Shown here piece after piece: positions 11,353 through 22,392 of a stretch of DNA of 64,000 nt. The stretch lies in the NCBI GenBank assembly GCA_002245135.1, contig NGBS01000897.1, forward strand, positions 28,587-92,586. Reading direction: 5' to 3'. The number at the start of each line of letters is the position of its first letter. Position 1 is the stretch's first letter. Position numbers and translations under genes: made by a program. This stretch comes from Proteromonas lacertae (taxonomy: Eukaryota > Sar > Bigyra > Opalinata > Proteromonadidae). The notes below the pieces were generated by a model. The model did no database searches, was not told where the DNA came from, and worked only from the letters and a program-made list of their open reading frames with translations.

Positions 11353-12612
11353 CTATTTCACAGTATAATTACCAAGTATAATTATATTATCATTACTAAA
11401 TGATGGATAAATATTTATATCTGTTTTTACTAATTCTACTTTTCTTTGGATTTCTTTCTCATCTTCATTAATTTCACGATCTAACATCAACGAACTACTG
11501 CAATATCTTAAATGTTGACCAGATATTCTTCTATAATGTCTAATATAAGCTATTTCTATAGGTACATTACATTTTTTATATCCTTTAAAATATACTAATA
11601 CAAAATGTATCTCTAAATGAGAAATTGTGGATGTGTTATAGATTATATATTTTTGTATTAATTTTGGTTTTAATTCACAATATTCTCGATGAACAAATAT
11701 GTCTGTATCAGAAATATTATTAACGAATCTATCATACATATTCAATATCTCACGATGATATAATCTTTGACGAAAATAGAACACAGAACATTCTTTATGT
11801 TGATTTATATAATGTTGTAAATCATTTGGAGATTGTTTATGTTCTATCCATAAGATTTCATCTAAATCTATCGGTATTATATGTTTACTAAGTCTTCGAT
11901 ATCTATAGAAACAATCATTCAACTTCCATAATTGACCAAACGAATATTGATAAATGACATTCAATTCTATAGTTGTATTCCAAGTTATCACATCAATTAT
12001 TCCTTTTTTAGAATAGTAATCTAATACAAATTCCATTTCTTTACTACAAGACGTCTTATATATCACTATGTGATCTACTCCAAAATGAATATTTGCTTCA
12101 ATTACTTGAATGAAATGATTTACAGCAGTATAATTCTTCATCTTATCAACACATACAGTATTATGATAAACTAGTTGTTTATTTTTTGGATAATAAATTA
12201 TAGGTATTTTATAATCGTAATATCTTACATATTGAGGAATTTTTGATGTGGTATTATCACGCAGTAGATAATATCCAAATGATTTGGTATATGGGTTGGG
12301 ACTAACATTTTCAACTTGTGCTTCTATATCTCTGTCACTGTATACAAGTGACAGTTTTGGTATAGGAATTTTATTTATCATTCCAATAGTAAAAATTTTC
12401 ACAGCTTCTAGTCGTTCATCGTAAAATGCATCCAAAAAATATGAATTGTTATAAAATTCTATTGTATTAACTTGGTTATTTATTTTCGAAAATGATGTTA
12501 ATTCTACATCTTGTGTGAATAATAATTTGTAATTATATTGAAATGTAAATATATTGAATATTAGAAATCCAATAGAAATAATACAACAGATGAGTATTAC
12601 AGTTCTTTTCAT
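11353..12612 (-). CDS. GT92 (DUF23) family glycosyltransferase, type II membrane protein, copy B
   Basis: A 419-residue intronless ORF, tandem paralogue of 9905-11155, 197 bases apart on the same strand. It has the same signal anchor (VILICCIISIGFLIFNIF), the block ending in FGVDHIVIY, GQLWKLNDCFYRYRR, DLDEILW and the C-terminal HYRRISGQHLRYC. Catalytic residues visible in copy A are all kept. Between the identical blocks the stem (about residues 25-150) and two internal loops are strongly diverged, consistent with partial gene conversion after an older duplication. Each gene probably has its own promoter; the 5' leaders of both contain the same short sequence (ATTTATGAAACGAATATATTTT just after the start, read on +), so upstream sequence is also conserved. 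Confidence 0.82.
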   Translation of the reverse strand: MKRTVILICCIISIGFLIFNIFTFQYNYKLLFTQDVELTSFSKINNQVNTIEFYNNSYFLDAFYDERLEAVKIFTIGMINKIPIPKLSLVYSDRDIEAQVENVSPNPYTKSFGYYLLRDNTTSKIPQYVRYYDYKIPIIYYPKNKQLVYHNTVCVDKMKNYTAVNHFIQVIEANIHFGVDHIVIYKTSCSKEMEFVLDYYSKKGIIDVITWNTTIELNVIYQYSFGQLWKLNDCFYRYRRLSKHIIPIDLDEILWIEHKQSPNDLQHYINQHKECSVFYFRQRLYHREILNMYDRFVNNISDTDIFVHREYCELKPKLIQKYIIYNTSTISHLEIHFVLVYFKGYKKCNVPIEIAYIRHYRRISGQHLRYCSSSLMLDREINEDEKEIQRKVELVKTDINIYPSFSNDNIIILGNYTVK

Positions 12613-12964
12613 TTATGAAACGAATATATTTTAGTTAACTTTTTGTTTTATGTTATTTCAACAATGTCATAAAGTGTATTATGTTATTTAAAAACATTGT
12701 CATAAAGTTTTTATCAAATAAAAGAGTGAATCTTTCTTATAAATTCATTTTCATACATTTTTCTCTATATTGCATTCTATAACAACTAATTAATTGAACT
12801 TACTTTATATACATAATACAACTGCAGTTTAACAAAACGAGATTTTGATAATCTTTAGAACATTCATATTTAAACAACTCGATATTATATCAATTCAAGT
12901 AAAAATCCTCTTCACTTGAGAATTTATAATCAAACAGAAGAGAAAAAAGCATAAAATATTATAA
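12613..12964. promoter_or_regulatory. Divergent intergenic region between GT92 copy B and RPC3
   Basis: 352 AT-rich bases between divergently transcribed genes; it must hold both promoters. A partial tandem repeat is visible (TGTCATAAAGT at about 12666 and again at about 12702, each followed by TTATTT/TTTATC-like sequence). No TATA position or factor site can be assigned with confidence. Confidence 0.4.
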
Positions 12965-14734
12965 ATGTATTTTGAAACGACTAAAATTTCAGTAATGGAT
13001 GTTGAATTAGCTATAGACATAATTGATGAGAGTTTTGGATCAATAATTGCAGTATCTAGAAATCAGTTTAGTTTTATTTTTTTAGAGAGTATCTGAAGTA
13101 TTACTGAAGTGTGGTAGTATAGATTTAAACCAAATAGTGAATGAACTAAAAAATGTAGAGCCTATTGAGTTAGAAAAAGTATATATTTGAATAAAATAAT
13201 TTATAAACAGGTAAAAGAGGCATTGTTTATCTTAATTCAGCAAAATGTCGTAGAAGTAGAGTGTCATTCTCTAAAATCCAAGAGATGTAAATATCACGTA
13301 TAAATATACAATTATAACAATTAGTTAAATATAATTAATGTTTTAACTCGTTTAAGATTTGGTAGAATCCTTCGTTTATGTGAACATTTATTTGGTCGTG
13401 AAGGTGAATTGATCTTAGACTTGGTATTAGAGAATGGTCGTGCAATGTATGGACAAATAGTGGAAAAATTATTAAGTGGAGAATATGGTGGATTAAATAG
13501 GGAAAAAGTAATCAATACATTGAATAATATGATTAACCGTAAATTTCTAATCTCTGCACTAGAAAAACCGTCGTCTTCCATATCAAGTAGTAAGATTGAG
13601 TTGGAATTACCAAAATCTAAGACTCAAACCAAAACTTCTACTTCATCATCATCATCATCATTAAAAAGAAAACCAAAACCATTATTACAAATCACTAAAA
13701 AAATAAAAACAACTGAAACATCTTCAATTATCAAATCTGGTTTTAATAGTAAAAACGATAATAATAATAGCACGGAATTATTAAATGAAGATATATTTTA
13801 CAAAGTAAATTATGACCAATTTACAGTGGAGTTTAAAAAAATGACAATTATTCGTTATATTAAAGATAGAATAGATGAAAGAAGTAAAGGAATTATTGAA
13901 GGAATATTAAACGTTATAACGAGTGATGAGAAACCAAAAGATAAATATTCACTCTCATTGACATTAGATGATGTATAATATATATTTTTTATTTTATTTT
14001 TTTATAGATTTTAAGTCGTTATAAAAGTGAAGAATCTATTGATAGAAATCAGTTCGAATTCTATATCAATATTTTAGTAAAGGAATATAAAGTATTAACA
14101 GAAAGTAATGAATTATATCGAATTAACTATGATTTCATAATCCGTGATATTCAGATTGAATGTTTATGTAGTTATTTAAGTAAAAGATATAATAATTATG
14201 TAAGTAGAATATTTCGATTATTGAGTAATGGTGATAAATTAGAAGATAGTTCAATAGCAAAATTGACACTAATTCCTGCTAAAGAATGTAATGGAGTATA
14301 TATATATATATAATATTGTTTTTTTCATTTTTTCGTTCATTTTTCATTACCCCATTTTTAAAATTCTATTTATTTTTAATATTTATAAATAGTATTTATA
14401 TTCATTATATGAAGATGGTTTTATAAAGATACAAGAATTACCCAAAAAATCTGATCATTTCTGTTACTCAACAATTTACTTGTATTATTTTGATTTAGAG
14501 TATTGTTTCAATGAAATGTTGAATAAAATATATAAAGGAATAATCAATTTAAGAAAAAGAAGAAAATGTGAATGTGAAATAAATGAGGATTTATTGAATT
14601 ATGATATTAATAAAAATCAATTAGATGCAAAGGATGAACAAAGATATACAGTATTCCAAAGAAATACTGAGTTGTTAACCTTTGAAATGTTGAAAATGGA
14701 TGATATGATTATATTGTTGAGAGATTTCTTGTGA
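12965..14734 (+). CDS. POLR3C: RNA polymerase III subunit RPC3 (POLR3C/Rpc82), 6 exons
   Basis: Subunit of the Pol III-specific RPC3-RPC6-RPC7 trimer that helps open promoters at tRNA and 5S genes. Tandem extended winged-helix domains are recognisable: RVSEVLLKCGSIDLNQIV with VKEALFILIQQNVVEVE (eWH1), then VLTRLRFGRILRLCEHLFG and EGELILDLVLENGRAMYGQI (eWH2), a Ser/Lys-rich linker (about residues 150-200), and a C-terminal FIKIQELPKKSD...YYFDLEYCFNEML region ending in a coiled segment. Exons 12965-13051, 13086-13178, 13211-13297, 13325-13972, 14008-14295 and 14393-14734 join in frame to about 514 residues, the normal size. Introns are 34, 32, 27, 35 and 97 nt; the 97-nt one is the longest in this gene and is T-rich. 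Confidence 0.88.
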
Positions 14735-14848
14735 GTGTGTTGTAACAATAACTATATTATTAGTTTTTATTTCTTGTTGCATTGTTATTTGGGTTTATAA
14801 ATGGTTGTATGATTATTGAATTTTTGATCGTTTCAAATCAAGCAAAAT

Positions 14849-16005
14849 ATGGAATTTGAAAATGTATGATTTTCTTTATTATTTAATAGAATAATGGAAA
14901 TCGAATGAATATTTTGGATACTATAAATTATTATGTTGATCCATCAATAGGTAACTATGCTCCTTCTACTTGCAGATATCAAGTCTTGAAGAGTCTTGGA
15001 CGTGGTGCGTTTGGAGTTGTATATTTGGGTGAAAATATAGAAACTAAATCACTAGTAGCAATTAAGAGAGTAAAATTATCATTTACCAAACTAAGAAGGG
15101 CAAAGGATATTGTAAGAGAAGTATCATTAATGAGAGTAATGAACCATCCAAATATATTAAAATTATACGAAATACTTGCTCCTCAATCCTATAAAGACTT
15201 TGATGATGTATATCTTGTATGTGAAGTAATGGAAATGGATTTAAAATGGCTACTAAACAGTGGACAAGCTTTACAAGAGCAACACTACCAACATTTTGCT
15301 TATCAGATTTGTTGTGGTCTTAATTACATGCATAGTATAGGATTAATACATAGAGATTTAAAACCATCCAATGTCCTGTTAAAAACAGACTGTGATTTGA
15401 AATTATGCGATTTTGGCTTAGCAAGGGATGGAAACTATGGAAGATACACAGAATATATGGTAACTCGATGGTATAGAGCTCCAGAAATATTATTAGAGTG
15501 TGAATATGGTACAGCGAGTGATATGTGGTCATATGGTTGCTTATTAGGTGAATTGTTGTTAGGAAGACCATTGTTCCCTGGTAATAATGCTGTAGATCAA
15601 ATACAAACAATTTTAAAGGTTTTTGGAACTCCAGAAAGTGAAGATAGTGATTGGTTGTTTATTACCAATCCAAAGGGTAGACAATACATGAAAAAACAGA
15701 ATAGATATCCAGAAACTACATTTTTAGAAGTATTTCCTAATGTGTCAATAGGTGCACTTAATTTATTACAAAAATTATTAAATTGGGATCCGAATAAGCG
15801 TTTAAGTGCTAAAGACACTTTATATCATCCATATTTTAATCAAATACCCAAAAATCCTATTTTGAGTGAAGATCCAAAGTTTAAAGTGAATAGTCTAGTT
15901 AGGATTGAAGATTTATCAATAGAAGAATTGAAACTAATTACATATAAGGAAATGTGTTTGTATCATCCCGAGATGAAGAATGCAAACGATTTACCTTGTA
16001 AATGA
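14849..16005 (+). CDS. ERK-type mitogen-activated protein kinase (TEY), 2 exons
   Basis: Ser/Thr kinase at the bottom of a MAPK cascade. Motifs in order: glycine loop GRGAFGVVY, VAIK lysine, HRDLKPSN catalytic loop, DFGLARD, activation loop RYTEYMVTRWYRAPE with the TEY dual-phosphorylation motif, and the MAPK insert region. All catalytic residues are present, so it should be active once phosphorylated on Thr and Tyr. Length about 376 residues. I place the start at 14849: MEFEN, then a 26-nt intron 14864-14889 (GTAT...ATAG), which brings NNGNRMNILD into frame; the downstream ATG at 14905 is an alternative. The C-terminal tail (EELKLITYKEMCLYHPEM) is like other protist ERKs. Confidence 0.92.
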
Positions 16006-16444
16006 GTGTAATAAATAAATATATATTATTAATTTTTAAAATTTTATTGTTAATATATTCATGAATATTGGCTTTTAACTGTTGTTTTTTCTTTAACAGT
16101 GTTTTTAATAATTACATTAAAAACAGAATAAAATTTTATATTCTACTCCATTAACTCCACATTGATTGATAAATGATATTTACACTCCATTTAGAGATAG
16201 GTTGATATTATCAACAAGTATTATACAACTACAATTTGATATGCATGTAATTAGTCTCAACATTAATCACTTTATAAATATTATTCTACCATTACTTCAT
16301 TAATAACTGCAATAAAATAAAAAGAAATAAACAATTGCTTGATTGAACAAGCTTTGAGGGGGTATGAATATAAATGCCATTTCAATACTAATTTTCTTAT
16401 TTAAATTCATTCATTAAATACATTTTCATACCCTTAAAAACTAA
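16006..16444. promoter_or_regulatory. Upstream region of the eS4 ribosomal protein gene
   Basis: 439 AT-rich bases. Two things stand out close to the gene: a short inverted repeat GGGTATGAA (about 16369) / TTCATACCC (about 16425), and a CCCTTAAAAA run 12 bases before the start codon. Both are candidate promoter or initiator elements but are seen only once in this context here, apart from a similar CCCCTTAAAAA at about 60802 ahead of a Polinton ORF. Otherwise nothing recognisable. Confidence 0.35.
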
Positions 16445-17428
16445 ATGGTATATTTCTTTTTTTATAGCTCTCTGCTTCTTTTTATCTACCAGAATTATCT
16501 CACTGATATATTGCTTTATTATATTTTGTATTTCTGAGTTACTTATTTTTTTATACTTACTAATCTGTTAATCTGCTTTATATATTATATGGATCGTTAT
16601 ATTTATATTTTAAAATAGGCACGTGGACCAAAGAAACATTTAAAACGTTTAAATGCTCCATCTCATTGGATGCTTAACAAATTAGGAGGAATCTGGGTAT
16701 TTATTTAAAGTTTTATAATGTAGGCTCCAAGACCAAGCACTGGACCTCATAAATTACGAGAATGCTTACCCTTAAGCATTATGTTAAGAGAACGTCTGAA
16801 GTATGCTTTAACAAGACACGAAGCTCAATTAATCTGTATTGAAAAAGATATTAAAGTCGATGGAAAAGTCAGAACTGATATTAACTACCCAGCTGGTTTT
16901 ATGGATGTAATTGAAATTCCAAAATCCAAAGATATTTTCAGATTACTTTATGATGTAAAAGGTAGATTCGTATTACACAAAATCTCACAAAAAGAAGCTG
17001 AATATAAATTATGTAGAGTACAAAAAGTATTTTTAACACCAAAGAAAATTCCAGTTTTAACCACATCCGATGGAAGAACAATCAGATATCCAGATCCAGC
17101 TATTAAAGTCAATGATACAATTAAAGTAGATATTGCTACAGGCAAAATCACTGGTCATATCTCCTTCGATGTTGGTAAAACTGTAATGGTTACAAAGGGT
17201 AGAAATGCTGGTCGTGTTGGTGTAGTTACACACAGAGATCGTCACTTTGGTTCTTTTGATATTGTCCATATTAAAGATGAAGCTGGTAACGTATTCGCTA
17301 CAAGATTAAACCACATTTTCGTAATTGGAGATGATAAGCCTTTGATTTCATTACCAAAGGGTAAGGGTATTAAGATCAGTATTATGGATGAATTGAGAAA
17401 CAGAGAAGCTAAGAATAGAAAACATTAA
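16445..17428 (+). CDS. RPS4: 40S ribosomal protein eS4 (RPS4), 3 exons, first exon is only the start codon
   Basis: Small-subunit ribosomal protein. The sequence [38 protein letters not shown], then [51 protein letters not shown] (KOW) and [13 protein letters not shown] are unmistakable; 261 residues, within two of human RPS4. The exon 16619-16696 begins with Ala-2, so the initiator ATG must lie upstream. ATG at 16445-16447 followed directly by GTATATTTC and a 171-nt intron ending AAAATAG at 16618 fits exactly. A second intron of 27 nt is at 16697-16723. The first intron is five times the normal size here, a pattern typical of ribosomal protein genes where the first intron often influences expression. 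Confidence 0.93.
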
Positions 17429-17576
17429 ATAAAAATATTTGTTTAAAAACTTGCCATTAAATAGAAGGGTTCAATTAAATTTGTGTATTTCTTTTTGAAT
17501 TGAAAATATATTCATAATTCAAAAGATTAATGAAAATAAATAAAGAATTTTGGTTATTTTTTGAATAAACCCAAAA

Positions 17577-18328
17577 ATGAACAAAATTTTAAAAATAATA
17601 AAAGAAGGGTTAAATCCTTTAGGTTTTGATTTAATATCATGTTTAAATGGTATGATTATGTATATTAAACATAGCTGGACTGTATAATACTCAAATGCCT
17701 GTGAAGAATCACATTGTGGACTTTAATAATCCAAATAGTTTATGTGTAGTAGTAGGTATTAATAAAATATATCATTTTAACAGGAAATACAAAGAAACTG
17801 TGGAAACCATTTCTTGAAGATCTCTCCAAACAACCAACAATACCTCAAAATCCAATTGATTCATACACAGAAAAATCAATTCAAAGTGTTCTTGATCATA
17901 TAACTACAGATTATCATATTCACTACACCTTTGATTATACACATATAGTATCCTTGCAAAAGCTATCTTACTTGTCAGGAATGTGTTATTTATCGCCAAA
18001 GACTCATTTATGTTATCATCCAATATATGGAGTGTGGATGGGTTTAAGGGCTGCAATAGTATTTAATTGCATTTATGATCAAAATCCACCAAAACTTATT
18101 GAATCAATTGATCCTGAATGTGAAGAAAAACAAAGTGAAATGTTGAATGAATTAATAAAGAATAAAGAATTTGATATAAGAAATCCAGAAACTGCTAAGA
18201 AATGGATTGAGTTTAGAAGATTGTATAAAGTAGGAAACGAGTATAAATATAGTGATAATCAACTGTTTTATCACTATACTAAAGATAAAATATATATTCA
18301 GAATGCTTTGAATGATATAAAGAAATAG
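17577..18328 (+). CDS. MMACHC-like cobalamin-processing protein, 3 exons
   Basis: Likely cytosolic vitamin B12 decyanase/dealkylase of the cblC type. The fold's signatures are recognisable though diverged: LNPLGFDLISCLNAGLYN at the N-terminus, LCVVVGNTKKLWKPFLEDL, NPIDSYTEKSI, the helix LSYLSGMCYLSP, and the cobalamin/flavin-pocket strand HPIYGVWMGLRAAIVF (compare HP-x-FG-x-W-x-A-x-RG in animal MMACHC). Exons 17577-17649, 17675-17755 and 17784-18328 join in phase 1 and 2 across introns of 25 and 28 nt, giving 232 residues, similar to the animal catalytic core without its disordered tail. If correct it implies the organism uses cobalamin. Confidence is limited by divergence; related nitroreductase-fold proteins are the alternative. 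Confidence 0.7.
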
Positions 18329-18809
18329 TATATAGATAGTTTGTTGTTTTAGTAGGATATAATAATTTTTTAAGAAATATTCACTAATTTGTGTTTTTAA
18401 ACAATTAACAACAGTGTAAATGACATTATATTTATTTCAACAACCGATACAACTCACTTGCAATACTAGTAAGTGACTAATTCTCATTATTGGTTAATCG
18501 TATTATTAATGTGCTAATATTAAAATATTGGATTATAATTTAAATTCTAAGATAATCAAATCACTTTAAACATACATGTATGAAATTGAGTGAATATCTT
18601 CTTCAAAATACTTATCTGATCAATATTATAGTGTCAATTCACCATAATAAGCACATGTCTTCATGGAAATGTATTGTTCTACTTGATATGTTTTAAAGAA
18701 GATTTGAATAACATCAAAAAAGAAAACTGTTAGTTATATTTGAAAATTTAAATTGACTAATAAAATTCAATTCCATTCATAACGCAAAATTCAAAATTAT
18801 CACTATTCA
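18329..18809. promoter_or_regulatory. Intergenic region upstream of the cyclin gene
   Basis: 481 AT-rich bases with no ORF. It holds the 3' end of the MMACHC-like gene and the promoter of the cyclin gene. I see no repeat, RNA gene or recognisable factor site. Confidence 0.4.
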
Positions 18810-20224
18810 ATGAGCTCTGCCACAAATGAAAATATTAGAATAAATAAAAGAAAGTTGAGTGAAGATACTGACAGAGATTTTAAAGAAGTTAAAAGAAGAG
18901 TGTTACAAGACATTACAAACCAACAAGCTCATGATAAGAATAGTGAATTGGAAGAATCTATGACTGTATACCACCTTGTGCTATAGATTTATAGAGTATA
19001 AACCAAATAGCATTTCAAATGCCAGTCTATGAGAATAATCCAAGTACAGAAGTAAGATACAACACCATAATATATTATATTCAAATAGACCAACACCAGA
19101 AAAGAAGATATCTTTTGTCTCGATGATTTGAGCGTTATATCCAATGATAATAATAAAACAGATGAAGTGGTACTAATGGATAAAGAGTGTGAAAGAATTC
19201 ACATTTACAACGCATTAGTTGAAGAATGTTCACCAGAATACAAGCCTTATTTGAAATGTGTTTATTTTTGTGATATATTAGAAGCAAAATTCGAGAAGGA
19301 AGTATATATATATATGTATACATAATATAATAAACATAGAATGAAATATACAATGACATTAATTGTAGAGAGTATAAGTTAGATGAGAATAAGAGAAGCA
19401 AAATAGTTAAATGGATGTTGGAAATATGTTATAAATTAAAATTAAGAAGTACATCTATCTATTTATCTGTATATATTATATATATTTTTTTCATTATTTT
19501 TATTTCAATAGATCAATATAATGGATAATTATTTCTTCATTAAATCGTTATCACCAGTAAACGGAGCTAACGAGTTCATTGGTATTGCAGCAGCATCAAT
19601 CTTATTAGCATCAAAATTTGAAGAAGAATCAAATAAATATATTAATAGTAGAATATATGACTATTTATATAATCTATTATATATGAATAATAATAATAAT
19701 AATTTATGTAAATTAGAAGAAAAAGTTTTAACAACTTTACATTTTGATATTTATCATCCTTCCAGCAGTGATTTTCTGTATTCATTTTTTATAGTTAATC
19801 AATGTAAAAGAGATGAAATAAGTCTTGCACAAGTATATATTTTATAAAATTATATATATTATATATATTATAGTATTTATGTGAATTAACATTAACAGAT
19901 TATAACTTATTAAAATATAAAAGTTCATTGATCAGTAGTTCTTCATTATTATTAAGTTTATATATAATAAAAATACATAATAATAATAAAAGAAAAATGA
20001 ATATAAATGATTTATGGAATGAAAAATTATTAACAATGACTCACTATTCTGTTTCTTCTATGAAAGATTGTATTATAATGATAAATAGTTTACATTCAAT
20101 ATCTTTTAATAATAATAATAATATTGTATATCAAAAATATAACAATAAGAATTATGGATATGTTTCTAAAATATTTGAACCTGTAGATATTGATTTATTG
20201 TTAGATTCATTTATTATTATTTAA
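18810..20224 (+). CDS. A/B-type mitotic cyclin, 6 exons
   Basis: Regulatory partner of a cyclin-dependent kinase. The cyclin box starts with SKIVKWMLEICYKLKLRSTSIYLS, then INIMDNYFFIKSLSP, GIAAASILLASKFEE and LEEKVLTTLHFDIYHPSSSDFL; a second, more diverged box follows (YLCELTLTDYNLLKYKSSLI, SLLLSLYIIKIH). The conserved Lys of SKIV and Glu of KFEE are kept. Exons 18810-18965, 18995-19051, 19089-19301, 19340-19468, 19512-19832 and 19874-20224 join in phase 0, giving about 408 residues. The basic N-terminus (KRKLSEDTDRDFKEVKRR) could be a nuclear signal; no clear RxxL destruction box with the usual context is seen. Poly-Asn tracts in the second half reflect base composition. Confidence 0.82.
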
Positions 20225-20290
20225 GTAAATAAGATTTCTTTTTGGTATTTTGTTGTTTTTGGATATAAATCAATGAAAAACAAGAACTAA

Positions 20291-21697
20291 TTAAATTATA
20301 TTATTATTTAATTCATTAAGCAGTTTAACGACATCATCATAATGATTAATAAACTTTGTTTCTTTATATTTTAAAGCCATTTTATAACATTTTTTGGCGT
20401 TTTCTATATCATTCTATTCAAAATTTATAGAACAACTTCATACAACCTTCGTATAGTATATTCCAAATATATAATAATGCAGCACTTTATTTTTATCATT
20501 TAACATACTTTCTTCCATTTTGTTTATACAAGATAATGCATTTTCATTATCATCTAAAGATAAGTAACATTATGCTATATCTGTTAATATTAATATTTTG
20601 TCATCATCACTTTCTACATACTCCAATGCCTTTGAATAATACTTCAGAGATTCTTCATATTCATTCTATATATAATATAACTAATATATATCATATACTT
20701 TTTCAGAATAATAATCTCCACATATTTTATTGATTTCACACTTACGTTTTATGGATTTATTTTCTTTCATTTTATTTATTAATTCATTGACAATTTTATT
20801 CCCTTTTTTATCTATCAAATCTTTTATTCCTTCAATACCATTATCTAATACTTCTTCATACTATTTCCATATATATATAGAATTTATACTGTTTATTGAC
20901 TTTATTGATTCATCAATTGATATTCGCTTTTCCTATTCACCACTAATAATTTCTATATCAATCTGTTATACTTTTCAGGTAATGTATTATTGTATTTATA
21001 GATATATATTGTAATTATTTTCATCATATAATATAATGAATCAGATTTAAATGGATATTCTTTTGCTAATAATAGATAATAGATTATTCCAATATTCCAC
21101 ATATCACTTTTCATACTTATTTCTTCATCATTCAGTATCTCTGGACATAAATATTTCACTTCTTCTATTGAACTTTTTAAATATTTTTTATTATCTTTTA
21201 ACAACAAATAATTCAGATTATCAATTATCAATTCATCTTCTTTTTCATCAATATAGATATTACTCGGTTTAAGGTTGTTATATACTATTCCATTTTCTTG
21301 TAATAATTTTATACATCTTACTAACTTCATCATTATTTCATTTATCTCTTTTTCTGATAAGTCTTTATCTTTCAATCACATTTCAAGATTTTTTTCGTAT
21401 TTTTTCATTATCACATATAAATATTTTTCATTGTTAATGCATCTATCATATACTAAGAACTTCTTTACTTCTAAATCATTCATTCTTTTACTCAATTCAA
21501 TGAAATCATCTAAACTACATAAATTAATATTTTCTTTGTAGTATATCTTCATCAATTTTATTTCATCATTGCGCTTATCCTTCATTTCTAACAAACTGTA
21601 GAAATGATTGTTCAATATGCTGTTTATCACCTATACATTACTATATACATAATTAGAATACACAATATTCATCACATATGTTTCTTTGCTCTTCCAT
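20291..21697 (-). pseudogene. Decayed protein kinase - TPR gene
   Basis: Minus-strand host gene with clear domains but several in-frame stops and at least one frame change. It begins MEEQRNICDEYC at 21697, then a GTAT...ATAG intron. Kinase signatures include NGIVYNNLKPSNIYID (HRD region already degenerate, YNN), VKYLCPEIL and KSDMWNIGIIYYLL. The C-terminal part has TPR units (YEESLKYYSKALEYVES, NDIENAKKCYKMALKYKE). Short spliceable introns are still visible, for example about 20418-20447 and 20667-20699. Stops interrupt it near 21375 (TGA), 20968, 20928 and 20576. Kinase-TPR/Sel1 fusions are common in amoeboid protists and fungi. The degenerate HRD motif suggests it may have been a pseudokinase before it decayed. 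Part is copied at 57513-57776. Confidence 0.75.
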
Positions 21698-22392
21698 TCT
21701 TCACAATTATTGATTTATATTAACAAGCCAAAGTGATTATGTAATTTACATAAATATTTTACATAAATATTTTATATAAAGAATTTTGTCATTAAGAATA
21801 TTAAAATATTTAAATCATTAAAAAATGGTGCAATTCTATGAAATTAATAAGTATTATCTCTTGGTATATAACTAATAATATCAATATCTATGTTCTTTTA
21901 GTTACTTGATATAACAAAATAATTTATAAATATATAATTCTTTACACATACATATATTGTTATATAATGATTATGACTCTTATTTCTAAAAATAATCCAA
22001 CTAAATCTTTCTTTCTCAATTTTATATTTATGTACTTTATGCAATTAACAAGATATTTATATATTTGCAATACATTACATAATATTTTAGTAATTATATC
22101 TTCAATCTTTTCTATTATATATATTTTACTTAAAAAGCAGAATAATAAGATAACAAAGAGCTGTGCATTTTTTTTCCCTTCTTAATTTTACTTTATAGTG
22201 CAATATATTCAAAAATAGAAATTTATAACTGTCACTTTTTTAAATATGAATCAATCCCGCTTTTTTAATTTGAATTTCTTTTCTAAAATTCTCAACCCCT
22301 GCTTTATTAAAAGCAATTTAATATTTATCAGTACAATACTTGTAGTAATCTAAATAGTAATAGCTATAAATTTATATAATTCGGAAGACAAA
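21698..22392. other. Intergenic, nothing recognised
   Basis: About 695 AT-rich bases between divergent genes. An ORF of 72 codons at 21967-22185 is hydrophobic (Phe/Ile/Leu/Tyr-rich) as expected of random AT-rich sequence and has no supporting features. The final 200 bases must hold the MYB promoter. Confidence 0.4.

Noticed and set aside
14894-14907. Short upstream ORF (MEIE, stop overlapping the kinase ATG)
   Set aside because: A 26-nt GTAT...ATAG intron at 14864-14889 links an upstream ATG in frame with the kinase, so this ATG is in another frame inside the coding exon.
15320-15818. Two minus-strand ORFs opposite the MAP kinase
   Set aside because: They are mirror images of conserved kinase codons, with His/Tyr/Leu-rich composition and no domain.
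16448-16618. snoRNA inside the RPS4 intron
   Set aside because: No box C with a paired box D and terminal stem could be identified by eye; kept only as a question.
16948-17269. Minus-strand ORFs opposite eS4
   Set aside because: Shadow of a highly conserved ribosomal protein gene.
20536-21541. Chain of plus-strand ORFs of 65-94 codons
   Set aside because: They lie opposite the decayed kinase-TPR gene, whose minus-strand reading has real domain motifs.
20291-21697. Possible reassignment of TAA/TAG to Gln, since stops fall where polar residues are expected
   Set aside because: Well-conserved genes in the window end at TAA, TAG and TGA and use CAA/CAG for Gln; this locus also has TGA and a frame change, so it is simply decayed.
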